Source: JAIRTY01 sp050257395 (lineage in GTDB: Bacteria > Actinomycetota > Actinomycetes > Streptosporangiales > Streptosporangiaceae). Taken from it: a stretch of 63,266 bases of DNA. The stretch covers positions 1 through 63,266 of the forward strand of contig JBLMWU010000266.1 in assembly GCA_050257395.1 (NCBI GenBank), given 5' to 3'. Below the pieces are notes generated by a model. The model was not told the origin of the DNA, ran no database searches, and saw nothing but the letters and a program-made list of their open reading frames with translations. The stretch's first letter is position 1; each line of letters opens with the position of its first letter. Position numbers and translations under genes: made by a program. Of the stretch, positions 49,322 to 56,937 are shown one piece after another.

Positions 49322-49936
49322 ATGCGCGTCAGCGTCGTGTACGAGAGCCTGTTCGGCGACACCCGCGAGATAGCAGAAGCGATTGCCGCTGGCATCCGGG
49401 AAGCAGACCCTGCCGTGGACCTCGTGTGCAGCCCGGCGGCCGAGGCGGACCCGCAGCTGGCGCAGGCGGATCTGCTGATCGTCGGGGCACCCACCCACTT
49501 CCTGGGACTTCCCTCACCGCGCAGCCGGATGATGCAGCTGCGATACCGGTACGACACGGCCTCCTGGTACATCACCGGGCCCGTGCCGCGCATGGCCGGG
49601 AACATCGCGGGCTCCCGGCCGCGCCCGCCTGGCAGGCCGGCCGGTTCCCGGCCACGCCCTGGCGCGTCCCCGGGCGTGCGGGAGTGGCTGGAACAGCTGC
49701 CCCAGGCGGCCGGGAGCGCCTGCGCCGCCGCGTTTGACACCCGGCTGGACAAGCTGATGTCGGGCAGTGCGGCCCGCGAGATCGGGCACAGCCTCCGCAG
49801 CCTCGGTTACCAGCTGGTGGCCAGGCCAGAGGGGTTCAGCGTGGCGGACTTCGAGGGCCCGCTCGCCGACGGGGAGCCCGAGCGCGCCCGGCAGTGGGGC
49901 GCGGAGGCTTACCGCGCGGTCCTGCAGCACGGCTGA
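49322..49936 (+). CDS. Flavodoxin-like protein with a linker insertion
   Basis: 204 aa from ATG after GGGGAGATGGGAG. The phosphate loop is VVYESLFGDTREIAEAIAAG, and LLIVGAPTHFLGLPSPRSRM is the second FMN contact. An insertion of about 40 residues (PVPRMAGNIAGSRPRPPGRP, continuing) interrupts the fold before REWLEQLPQ. The C-terminal part (FDTRLDKLMSGSAAREIGHS, EGFSVADFEGPLADGE) is normal. Probably an FMN redox protein. Confidence 0.85.
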   Translation: MRVSVVYESLFGDTREIAEAIAAGIREADPAVDLVCSPAAEADPQLAQADLLIVGAPTHFLGLPSPRSRMMQLRYRYDTASWYITGPVPRMAGNIAGSRPRPPGRPAGSRPRPGASPGVREWLEQLPQAAGSACAAAFDTRLDKLMSGSAAREIGHSLRSLGYQLVARPEGFSVADFEGPLADGEPERARQWGAEAYRAVLQHG

Positions 49937-49994
49937 GGTCCGGACCGTGCGCAGCGCTGACCCGGCAGTGCCACGCACGCGGCCCCGGCAGCGG

Positions 49995-50444
49995 TCAGGA
50001 GACCGCGGCCTTCACCAGCTCGGTGACCTTCTTCTCCACCGTGGCGTTCCACTTCTGCAGCGCGTAGGACACCGGCCACAGGTCCCCGTCGTCGAGGTTG
50101 GCCGCCTCCATGAAGCCCAGGGTCGAGTACCGGTACTTGAACTTGCCGGAGTCCTGGAAGAAGACGACCACCTTGCCGTCCGCGTTCGCGTAGGCGGGCA
50201 TCCCGTACCAGGTCTTTGGCGACAGGTCCGGGGCGGCAGCGGTCACCGTCACATGCACGCGCTCGGCGAGCGCACGATCCTCGGGCGCCATCCTCGCGAT
50301 CGTGTCGAGGAGCGCCTCCAGACCGTCGGCCTTCTTGGCGCCCTTCTTGCCCTCGGCGCGCAGCTCGGCGGCGCGCGCCTTCATCGCGGCACGCTCCTCG
50401 GCGGTGAAGCTGCCGGATTCGGTTGTGGAATTCTGCGCAGGCAT
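49995..50444 (-). CDS. DUF1801-family protein
   Basis: 149 aa from ATG with AGGGAG upstream. A lysine- and alanine-rich N-terminal helix (AAMKARAAELRAEGKKGAKK) precedes the YdhG/DUF1801 core (AERVHVTVTAAAPDLSPKTW, YGMPAYANADGKVVVFF, STLGFMEAANLDDGDLWPV). Related proteins include the Fra/YdhG frataxin-like iron proteins; a role here is not provable. Confidence 0.85.
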   Translation of the reverse strand: MPAQNSTTESGSFTAEERAAMKARAAELRAEGKKGAKKADGLEALLDTIARMAPEDRALAERVHVTVTAAAPDLSPKTWYGMPAYANADGKVVVFFQDSGKFKYRYSTLGFMEAANLDDGDLWPVSYALQKWNATVEKKVTELVKAAVS

Positions 50445-50611
50445 TGCCGGGCTCCCTTCGAAGCTCAAGGCTCGGCGTGATGCCGGCCATCTCCACGAAG
50501 GCTAGGCGCGGCGCCCGACCTGCCGCTTCTCGATTCCTGACCAGATCAGGGGGCCAGCCGGGCCGCAGATCCAGGCTTCCCGGTTGTTCGATCGTATGTT
50601 TGAATACCCTT

Positions 50612-51376
50612 ATGTATGCGGCAGTGACGGCGGCCGCTGGTGCTGCTCACCCGGCGGTAGCCGCCGTGCTCGGGCTCGCGGCGGCCGCGCTCGCCGGCGG
50701 GGTGGTGACCATGGCCTGGAGCGTGCACGCGCGCCAGATCCGGCTGGCCGGCCAGCTGGCCCGCCGTCAGCTCATCGTGACCGCCGGCACCGGTCAGGAC
50801 GGCCAGGCGGCGCACAACGGCCGGGAGCCCGCGCCCGCAGCGCAGGCCAACGGCACCGCCCGCGCGGCACCGGCGCCGGTCACCATCGACGGACCGGACA
50901 CCGTGGTCGCCGGGGAGCAGGCCCGGTACCGGGTGCAGGCGGCAGGCGGCTCTCACACGGTGTGGTGGGGAGTGGGCGGCGGGCCGGTGGCACACGCGCC
51001 TGACCCGGGCCACCCGCAGGACCTGCTCGTGGTCGCGGACCAGCCGGGCGAGTTGGTGATCACCGCCAGGGTCCGGGACGGCATGGCCGAGCGCCGCGCC
51101 ACCAAGCCCGTCACCGCCGTGGCAGATGCCGCGACTCCCGCGATGCCGTTCCCGCTCCGGCTGTTCCTGCACGGCTGGGGCCTGGCCGCGGTCGCCGTCC
51201 TGATCATCGGCTTCGCCGGGGCGCTGGTCGCCCTGGGCAGCCTGCCTTCCTCCGGCTTCATCGCGCTGGCTGCCCCGGTGGCGGCGCTGCTCACCATGGC
51301 TGCCGTCGGCCAGCGGGCAGGCGGCGCGGCCAGCGGCCCCGGCCAGGGCAGGGCCGCCGCCGGCCCCCGTCCCTGA
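50612..51376 (+). CDS. Membrane protein with an Ig-like extracytoplasmic segment
   Basis: 254 aa from ATG (a TTG at 50600 is possible). An N-terminal helix (AVAAVLGLAAAALAGGVVTM) is followed by about 140 soluble residues, including a beta-rich part (ITIDGPDTVVAGEQARYRVQ-like, here PVTIDGPDTVVAGEQARYRV, and QPGELVITARVRDG) that resembles an Ig/PKD-like domain. Two C-terminal helices follow (GLAAVAVLIIGFAGALVALG, FIALAAPVAALLTMAAVG). Function unknown. Confidence 0.7.
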   Translation: MYAAVTAAAGAAHPAVAAVLGLAAAALAGGVVTMAWSVHARQIRLAGQLARRQLIVTAGTGQDGQAAHNGREPAPAAQANGTARAAPAPVTIDGPDTVVAGEQARYRVQAAGGSHTVWWGVGGGPVAHAPDPGHPQDLLVVADQPGELVITARVRDGMAERRATKPVTAVADAATPAMPFPLRLFLHGWGLAAVAVLIIGFAGALVALGSLPSSGFIALAAPVAALLTMAAVGQRAGGAASGPGQGRAAAGPRP

Positions 51377-51413
51377 TGCGGCGGCGGCGCCGCCCCGGCG
51401 CAGGACGCGCGGA

Positions 51414-52460
51414 TCATCCGGTTGGGGCAGGCAGGTGCCGGTGGTGGCGTGCCTGCCCTGGCCGGGTGCCCGGTGCCGCAGCCACGAGGGTTGCCTCGAT
51501 GGTGTGCCAGGGCAGGCCCGGCGGCAGGAGGATCGTGACGATGTCGGCCAGGGGGTCCCAGGCCTCCAGCTGCTCCCGGACCTGGCCGCCGGTCCCGTAC
51601 GCAGCGAGCTGGCCGAGAACGGCCTGCGCGGCGGCGGGCACGTTCCCGCGCTGAGGGCTGGGCCGCGGGTTCGCGTCGAGGATGGCCCTGACTTCGGCGG
51701 CATAGCCCTGGTCTGACAGCGACCGGGCGTAGACATCGCCCATGGCGCCCAGGTACCAGGCGGTGCAGGCTGCCGCGATGTTCCGGGCCGTGGCCGGGTC
51801 TGCGTCCGCGACGGCAAGCGGCCCGGCCGCCACTGTGAGGGCCCCGGCGTCCGGTGCGGTGGACTGGCGCAGCCGGGCGAGCTGTGCCGCCCAGCCGGGG
51901 AGACTGTCGCGGGCGACCAGGGCGGGGATCCAGCCGTCGCTGAGTTCGGCGGCCACGCGGGTCGTGTGCTGGCCGAGCGCGGCGACCCAGATGGGCAGCT
52001 GGGGAGCGGCCGGCTGGCCCAGCCGGAGCGGGCGGGCGGCCGGGACGTGGTGGAGCTGGGCCGGCTGCCCGGCGAGCAGTCCACGGACCCTGGTCACGAC
52101 GTCGCGCAGCTTGCGCGCCGGGTGCTCGAACGGGGTGTCGTGGAAGCCCTCCGCCAGGGCCCTGGTGCTCGCGCCCAGGCCCAGCACGTAACGCCCCCCG
52201 CTGATCTGGTGCAGGGTCGCGGCGGTCATCGCCAGCGTCGCCGGGCTGCGGCCCCAGACCGACAGGACGGCGGAGGCGAGCTGGATGCCGGTGGTACGCA
52301 TGGCGATCTCCGCCAGCACCGGGCCCGAGTCCAGGCCCCAGCCCTCGGGCACCGCGAAGAGCTCATACCCCAGCTCGTCTGCCAGGGCGGCGGCCCGGAC
52401 GATGACATCCCGCCTGGTCTCCATCGGCGTGAGCCCGACGCCGCGCCGGTGCCCGGTCAC
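51414..52460 (-). CDS. LLM-class flavin-dependent oxidoreductase
   Basis: 348 aa from GTG, overlapping the upstream gene (GTGA). Luciferase-like monooxygenase segments: AALADELGYELFAVPEGWGL, TGIQLASAVLSVWGRSPATL, GGRYVLGLGASTRALAEGFH, and PIWVAALGQHTTRVAAELSD. These fit the F420- or FMN-dependent branch (mer/N5,N10-methylene-H4MPT reductase-like) common in actinobacteria. It is co-transcribed with the hotdog-like gene upstream; the substrate is unknown. Confidence 0.9.
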   Translation of the reverse strand: MTGHRRGVGLTPMETRRDVIVRAAALADELGYELFAVPEGWGLDSGPVLAEIAMRTTGIQLASAVLSVWGRSPATLAMTAATLHQISGGRYVLGLGASTRALAEGFHDTPFEHPARKLRDVVTRVRGLLAGQPAQLHHVPAARPLRLGQPAAPQLPIWVAALGQHTTRVAAELSDGWIPALVARDSLPGWAAQLARLRQSTAPDAGALTVAAGPLAVADADPATARNIAAACTAWYLGAMGDVYARSLSDQGYAAEVRAILDANPRPSPQRGNVPAAAQAVLGQLAAYGTGGQVREQLEAWDPLADIVTILLPPGLPWHTIEATLVAAAPGTRPGQARHHRHLPAPTG

Positions 52461-53269
52461 GGTGCTGTCTCCGCGGTCAGCGCCGGCGCCGGGCGCGGCA
52501 CCGCGAGCCACACGGCGCTGGCGGCGGCCAGCACCTCGCCGTCCGGGCCGAGCAGCGCCGACCCGGCGGCGAGCTTGCGGCCGTCGCGCCCGGCTGGCCA
52601 GGCGATCACCCGGCACTCGGCGCCGAGCGGCGGCGGCGCGGCCACCCTCACCGTCATCCGCCCGAGCAGGATGGCGGCGTCCTGGTCCAGCCCGGCGGCT
52701 TCACCGGCCGCGATCCCGCTAGGGCAATCGAGCGCCGCCCAGACAATTTCGGGCCGCACCTGCCCGCTGGCGTCCGCGACCGAGGGATCCGGCGTCCACG
52801 GCGCCGCCCACAGCGCCCGGCCGCCCACCGGCCCCGGGAAGATCCGCAGCCCGTCCCCTGGCTGGCGGCTGGGCCCGCACACGAAGCAGCCGGGGAAGAC
52901 CGGCTCCTGGAAGTAGCGCGCGCGGCCGGCCGCCCTGCGCGCTTCCGCCACGGAGACCGGGCCCGGTATCGCCAGCGCCGGCGGGGAGGCCTGCGGGGCA
53001 GCCTCGGCTATCAGGGTGCTGCCGTGGTGGATGCGGGCTGAGCCGTCGCCGTCTCGTTCGACAGTCAAGGGGGTGTTGAGCGGCGGCGGCCGGCGCAGCG
53101 TGACTGTCACCGGGCCATCAACGCAGGCGGCGATGCGCCCGCAGGCATAACCGCCGTTGCCGCTGCCCGGAGGGCCGCAGAAGCGGGGCGGAATGGTCAG
53201 CGCGGGCAGCTCAGCCGGGCGCGGGCGCCCGGCGGCCGGAGGTGGGCCGGGGCTGGTGGCGTGCGACAT
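52457..53269 (-). CDS. Hotdog-fold thioesterase-like protein
   Basis: 270 aa, leaderless-type ATG (TAGCGT 7 nt upstream at 53282-53277). The N-terminal half starts with IPPRFCGPPGSGNGGYACGR, and the C-terminal half has CFVCGPSRQPGDGLRIFPGP, then MTVRVAAPPPLGAECRVIAW and GEVLAAASAVW, both resembling hotdog strands. A tandem double hotdog is likely. It is coupled to the flavin oxidoreductase gene, so the pair may act on one thioester-linked substrate (inference). Confidence 0.75.
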   Translation of the reverse strand: MSHATSPGPPPAAGRPRPAELPALTIPPRFCGPPGSGNGGYACGRIAACVDGPVTVTLRRPPPLNTPLTVERDGDGSARIHHGSTLIAEAAPQASPPALAIPGPVSVAEARRAAGRARYFQEPVFPGCFVCGPSRQPGDGLRIFPGPVGGRALWAAPWTPDPSVADASGQVRPEIVWAALDCPSGIAAGEAAGLDQDAAILLGRMTVRVAAPPPLGAECRVIAWPAGRDGRKLAAGSALLGPDGEVLAAASAVWLAVPRPAPALTAETAP

Positions 53270-53391
53270 GGATCTCACGCTAGGAGCGCCCCACCGGGCC
53301 CGCCATCGGGTGAACTACCGGCGGTTCCGCCGCAGCGCCGCGCGGGTGGGCCGTGTCCCTGGTGCGCGCGTCGGGGAAAGTACCGAGCCGG

Positions 53392-54402
53392 TCAGGGGCG
53401 CAGCCGGTGCTCGGTCACCCACGCCGCGATCTGGGCACGGGAGTGCACCTGCAGCTTGCGCCGGATGTTCTCCACGTGCGCCTCGGCAGTCCGCGGTGCG
53501 ACAGCCAGCCGCCTGGCGATGGACTGGTTGGTCAGTCCCTCGGCGACCAGCCCGGCCACCTGCAGCTCACGGTCGGTGAGCCGCGGACCCGGGCTCGCGG
53601 GCTGGCCCAGGAATCCGAGCGCCGCCTCTGCGACCGCTGGCCAGTCACCGTGGTAGAAGAGGTGGCTGGAACCCGTCAGCGGGATCAGCGTCGCCCCCGG
53701 GATGAGCGCGGCGACCTCGCGGCCCAGCTCGAACCGGGTGCCCTTGTCGGCTTCGCGGTGCAGCACCGCCGTCCGCGCCCTGATCGCCGGAAGCAGCTCC
53801 CTGATGTCGGTGTCGTAGTAGACCTCCAGGAGCCGGGCGGCCACGGCGGCCGACGCGCTCGCCCGCTGGAACCGGGCGAAGCTCTCCAGGTCCTCGGCCG
53901 TCGGATCGGTGACGAAGGCCCCGGCCAGCGCCTTCAGCCCCAGGCCCCAATGTGCCCGCACCAGCGCCACGACCGAGTCCCTGACCGCGGCGGGCGCCAG
54001 GTCCCTGCCGCTGGCGCACATCCCGTACACCACCAGCGCCTCGACCCGGTCCGGGTGCCGGGCCGCGATCGTGGCAGCGAGCTGGCCCCCCTGCGAGGCC
54101 CCGAACAGGCGGAAACGGCTGGCCCCCACCGCATCGGCCACCGCAAGCGCCGCCGCCACCTGCCCCTCGAACGACAGATCGATCCCGTCCCGGTCCGACA
54201 GCCCGCACCCTGGCTTGTCATAGCGGATCACGGTGAACCGCTCCGCCAGCCGCTCGGCAAAAGCGCCGAAGGAGAACAGCTCCAGCTGCCCCCGGAGATG
54301 GGTGATCCATCCCGAATCGCACAGCAGCGCCGGCCCGGTCCCCGATACCGAATAGGCCACGCGGCCCCCGGGCGTGGCGCAGTACTTGATCCCCCGGCTC
54401 AC
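53392..54402 (-). CDS. Alpha/beta hydrolase fused to a LuxR DNA-binding domain
   Basis: 336 aa from GTG (CATCCT 6 nt upstream). Residues 1-255 are an alpha/beta hydrolase: VIRYDKPGCGLSDRDGIDLS, nucleophile Ser in LFGASQGGQLAATIA, histidine in TGSSHLFYHGDW. Residues 272-330 are the LuxR helix-turn-helix (LTDRELQVAGLVAEGLTNQS, IARRLAVAPRTAEAHVENIR). This form is known in actinobacteria and could sense or process a small ester or lactone to control transcription (inference). Confidence 0.9.
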   Translation of the reverse strand: MSRGIKYCATPGGRVAYSVSGTGPALLCDSGWITHLRGQLELFSFGAFAERLAERFTVIRYDKPGCGLSDRDGIDLSFEGQVAAALAVADAVGASRFRLFGASQGGQLAATIAARHPDRVEALVVYGMCASGRDLAPAAVRDSVVALVRAHWGLGLKALAGAFVTDPTAEDLESFARFQRASASAAVAARLLEVYYDTDIRELLPAIRARTAVLHREADKGTRFELGREVAALIPGATLIPLTGSSHLFYHGDWPAVAEAALGFLGQPASPGPRLTDRELQVAGLVAEGLTNQSIARRLAVAPRTAEAHVENIRRKLQVHSRAQIAAWVTEHRLRP

Positions 54403-54495
54403 CTGCCCAGGATGGCAGGCCCCCGCCAGCGCGGCAAAAGCGGCAAAGCGCCCCGCTCCCGCTGCCACCGCCGGGGTTAGGGAGGCGCGGCGGGC

Positions 54496-54948
54496 TTATG
54501 AGGAGCGGTGTTCGCGCGCGTAGGCGTCGAGCCGCTTGAGCTCGTCGGCGTAGATGGCGCGCAGCACCCTCGGCGCGAACATCCGCTCGAACAGGCCGCC
54601 GATGCCGCCGGCGCCATCCCAGGCGGTGGAGATCTGCACCAGCGACGCGCCATCCTGCGCGGAGACAGTGAACGTGGTAACCGCGCTTGAGTTCAGGTCG
54701 GACTCGGTGAGGACCCGGCCCGGTTCGGGCTCGTCGACCCTCATCCGGTACTCGCGAGTCCGCCCGCCAGCGGTCATCTTGAACCGCGTCACCGTGCCGG
54801 CCCCGGTCCCGCCGGACTCGACCTGGAAGTCCGAGAAGGCCGGCGGCAGGAAACGCGGGTGGTGCTCGCGCATGTCCGCGAGATAGCGGTAGACCGTGTC
54901 CGCGGGCGCGCCCACCAGGCCCTCAGCTGAAGCCACATTTCTTGCCAT
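54496..54948 (-). CDS. SRPBCC (polyketide cyclase/START-like) protein
   Basis: 150 aa from ATG; TAGACA 7 nt upstream resembles a -10. Segments GLVGAPADTVYRYLADMREH, GAGTVTRFKMTAGGRTREYR, ESDLNSSAVTTFTVSAQDGA and GGIGGLFERMFAPRVLRAIY match the helix-grip fold. Binds a hydrophobic ligand; function unknown. Confidence 0.85.
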   Translation of the reverse strand: MARNVASAEGLVGAPADTVYRYLADMREHHPRFLPPAFSDFQVESGGTGAGTVTRFKMTAGGRTREYRMRVDEPEPGRVLTESDLNSSAVTTFTVSAQDGASLVQISTAWDGAGGIGGLFERMFAPRVLRAIYADELKRLDAYAREHRSS

Positions 54949-55114
54949 GCAGGCCTGTCTACCACCCCAGCGTGGGCCACCCGCCGGGGTGTCTCCTATC
55001 CGATGCCACCAATCCCAGAACCCGCTCGCTGAGCAGGACCAGGTCACGCCACCAGGCGATGCCGTTCCACCACCTGAGCACCGTGATCACCTTCGGGCAG
55101 CCCGCCGATCTGGT

Positions 55115-55456
55115 TCATGCCTCGGTTGGCGCAGGGCGTGTGGCCCGGACGATCACGGCGCGGCCCTCGTCGAGATCGACGCGGGAATGCGGCGGTGCGC
55201 CGTCGTGCTCGTCGTCGCGCAGGACGGCCTCCAGCCTCCGGCGCTCAATCGCGTGCCGCTTGCTGGACTGGAACGCGGCCTGCAGTTCGTCAAAGCCCGC
55301 CGCGGGAGCGGGGCGGTGGCCGTCGCGGTACCAGGGCAGACCGCTGCGGCCGTGGACCCACAACCCGAACCGGTCCAGGGCGGCGAGCAGGACCAGGAGG
55401 ATGGCCAGGCCCGGGATAGTCATAAAGATCACGACAGCCACGAAGGGATAACGCAC
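55115..55456 (-). CDS. Small membrane protein, DUF6191-like
   Basis: 113 aa from GTG after GGGAAG (ATG at 55423 is an alternative). One N-terminal helix (FVAVVIFMTIPGLAILLVLL) and a soluble tail with the family-like FDELQAAFQSSKRHAIERRR, LEAVLRDDEHDGAPP and RVDLDEGRAVIV. Function unknown. Confidence 0.8.
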   Translation of the reverse strand: MRYPFVAVVIFMTIPGLAILLVLLAALDRFGLWVHGRSGLPWYRDGHRPAPAAGFDELQAAFQSSKRHAIERRRLEAVLRDDEHDGAPPHSRVDLDEGRAVIVRATRPAPTEA

Positions 55457-55488
55457 CCGGCTTCCCGGGCGTTCCTGGACCGTGAGCG

Positions 55489-55836
55489 TCAGGCCTGGTT
55501 CCAGAAGTCGCGCTCTTCCACGACAAGGCCGTCGGCGCTGAAGCGCAGCAGCGAAACCCCTGCCAGATTCTCGGTGCCGCCGTCGGCCAGCCTGGTCTGC
55601 GCGCTCCAGGGCACCGCGGCCTGATCGCCGTCGACGATCGGCGCCCCGAACTGGCACTGAGCCGATTCCTCCTCGGCGAACACCCGAGCCAGGTAACCGG
55701 GCTCCGGATCCTGGAACGGATGCTGCTGCCAGAACGCGCCCTCGGCGTAGAGAGCCGTAATGGCGGCCGCGTCATGGTTGCGCCACCCGCGCTCCCACAC
55801 CTCGCCCCACCGCTGCGCTGCCTCACGTGTATCCAT
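55489..55836 (-). CDS. SnoaL-like/NTF2-fold protein
   Basis: 115 aa, leaderless-type ATG (TATGGT 6 nt upstream at 55848-55843). NTF2-like cone fold: WERGWRNHDAAAITALYAEG, FWQQHPFQDPEPGYLARVFA and AVPWSAQTRLADGG, ending VVEERDFWNQA. Could be an isomerase-like enzyme or ligand-binding protein; unproven. Confidence 0.87.
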   Translation of the reverse strand: MDTREAAQRWGEVWERGWRNHDAAAITALYAEGAFWQQHPFQDPEPGYLARVFAEEESAQCQFGAPIVDGDQAAVPWSAQTRLADGGTENLAGVSLLRFSADGLVVEERDFWNQA

Positions 55837-55991
55837 GCCGCCACCATAGGTACCGGCACCGACAGCGCAGAGGCGGCATGGCCCGCGCGAATCGCGCCAG
55901 CCCGCCGAAAACGGCCACGGCAGCCACCCTCGTTAGGCTGGCTGCCGGATCCGGGTGCGGCCCCGCTGCGGGCACTGTGCATCATGGGCGG

Positions 55992-56525
55992 GTGCCACTC
56001 TTCTCCTTTGAAGGCCGCGAGCCGAAGATCAGCCCCGCCGCCTGGATCGCCCCGACCGCCACCATCGTGGGCGACGTGACCATCGAGGACGACGCGTCCA
56101 TCTGGTACGGGGCCGTGCTCCGGGCCGACTTCGGGCCCATCGTCGTGCGCCGGGGCGCCAACGTGCAGGACGGCTCGATCCTGCACGGCGGCCAGGACCC
56201 CGTCACCGAGGTCGGCGAGGGCGCGACCATCGGCCACCTGTGCGTGGTGCACGGCGCGATCATCGGGACCGAGGCCCTGATCGGGAACGGCGCCACCGTC
56301 CTCGACGGGGTGACCGTCGGCAGCCGCGCCCTGGTCGCGGCGGGCGCCACCGTCCCCCCTGGCATGCAGATCCCCGACGGCATGATGGCCGTCGGCGTAC
56401 CCGCCAAGGTCGCCGGCGAGGTCAAGGGCATGGCGCTGCAGTGGGTGCAGCACAACCCGCAGGTCTACCGGGACCTGGCCCGCCGGCACGCCGCCAGCGT
56501 CCGCCCCGTCACCGGCGGCGGCTGA
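55992..56525 (+). CDS. Gamma-class carbonic anhydrase-like protein
   Basis: 177 aa from GTG (CATCAT 6 nt upstream). Left-handed beta-helix hexapeptides are obvious: ATIVGDVTIEDDASIWYGAV, LRADFGPIVVRRGANVQDGS, and the zinc ligand region GEGATIGHLCVVHGAIIGTE. The trimeric family includes active carbonic anhydrases and inactive relatives (YrdA, PaaY). Activity cannot be settled from sequence. Confidence 0.9.
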   Translation: MPLFSFEGREPKISPAAWIAPTATIVGDVTIEDDASIWYGAVLRADFGPIVVRRGANVQDGSILHGGQDPVTEVGEGATIGHLCVVHGAIIGTEALIGNGATVLDGVTVGSRALVAAGATVPPGMQIPDGMMAVGVPAKVAGEVKGMALQWVQHNPQVYRDLARRHAASVRPVTGGG

Positions 56526-56700
56526 CCGGCCGGCTCCGGCTCGCCAGCCCGGGCACGACCGCAGGCAGCCGGGTGAGGACGGCGCTGGCGGCGAGGGCGG
56601 CGATGCTGATCCAGAGCGCGACATGGAGGCCGGCGTAGAACCGGCCGTGGCTGGCGGCCATCGAGCCGAAGATGGCGATGCCCCGGGCCGTGGCCGGCAG
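56509..56700 (-). pseudogene. C-terminal relic of an MFS exporter
   Basis: On the minus strand the frame reads LPATARGIAIFGSMAASHGR, then FYAGLHVALWISIAALAASA and VLTRLPAVVPGLAS, the last helix of a DHA2-type transporter, and stops at 56509-56511 inside the end of the carbonic anhydrase gene. Everything upstream of about 56700 belongs to a different relic. Only the tail survives. Confidence 0.65.
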
Positions 56701-56914
56701 ATGGCGGCGGAGATGGACGCCCTGCGGCAGTACCAGGCCCAGGGCACCCTCATGGAGGCCTATTCACCGGGCGGGCCCTGGCGCGGTGCTCATGTTCGAC
56801 GCCACCACCAGGGAAGCGGTCGAAGCGCTCGCGGCCTCGCTGCCGCTGGCCCTCGCCGGGCTGATCGACACTGAAGTCATCGAACTGCACCCGTTCCCCG
56901 CGCTGCCGAACTGA
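56700..56914 (+). pseudogene. Frameshifted relic of a small YCII/muconolactone isomerase-like protein
   Basis: The first frame gives MAAEMDALRQYQAQGTLMEA, then YSPGG; after a one-base slip near 56775 the next frame continues with GPGAVLMFDATTREAVEALA and GLIDTEVIELHPFPAL to the TGA at 56912-56914. The usual N-terminal strand is missing. Removing one C in the CCC run would restore a single frame. Confidence 0.6.
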
Positions 56915-56937
56915 CGCTGGCCGCCGCTGCGTGAGGA

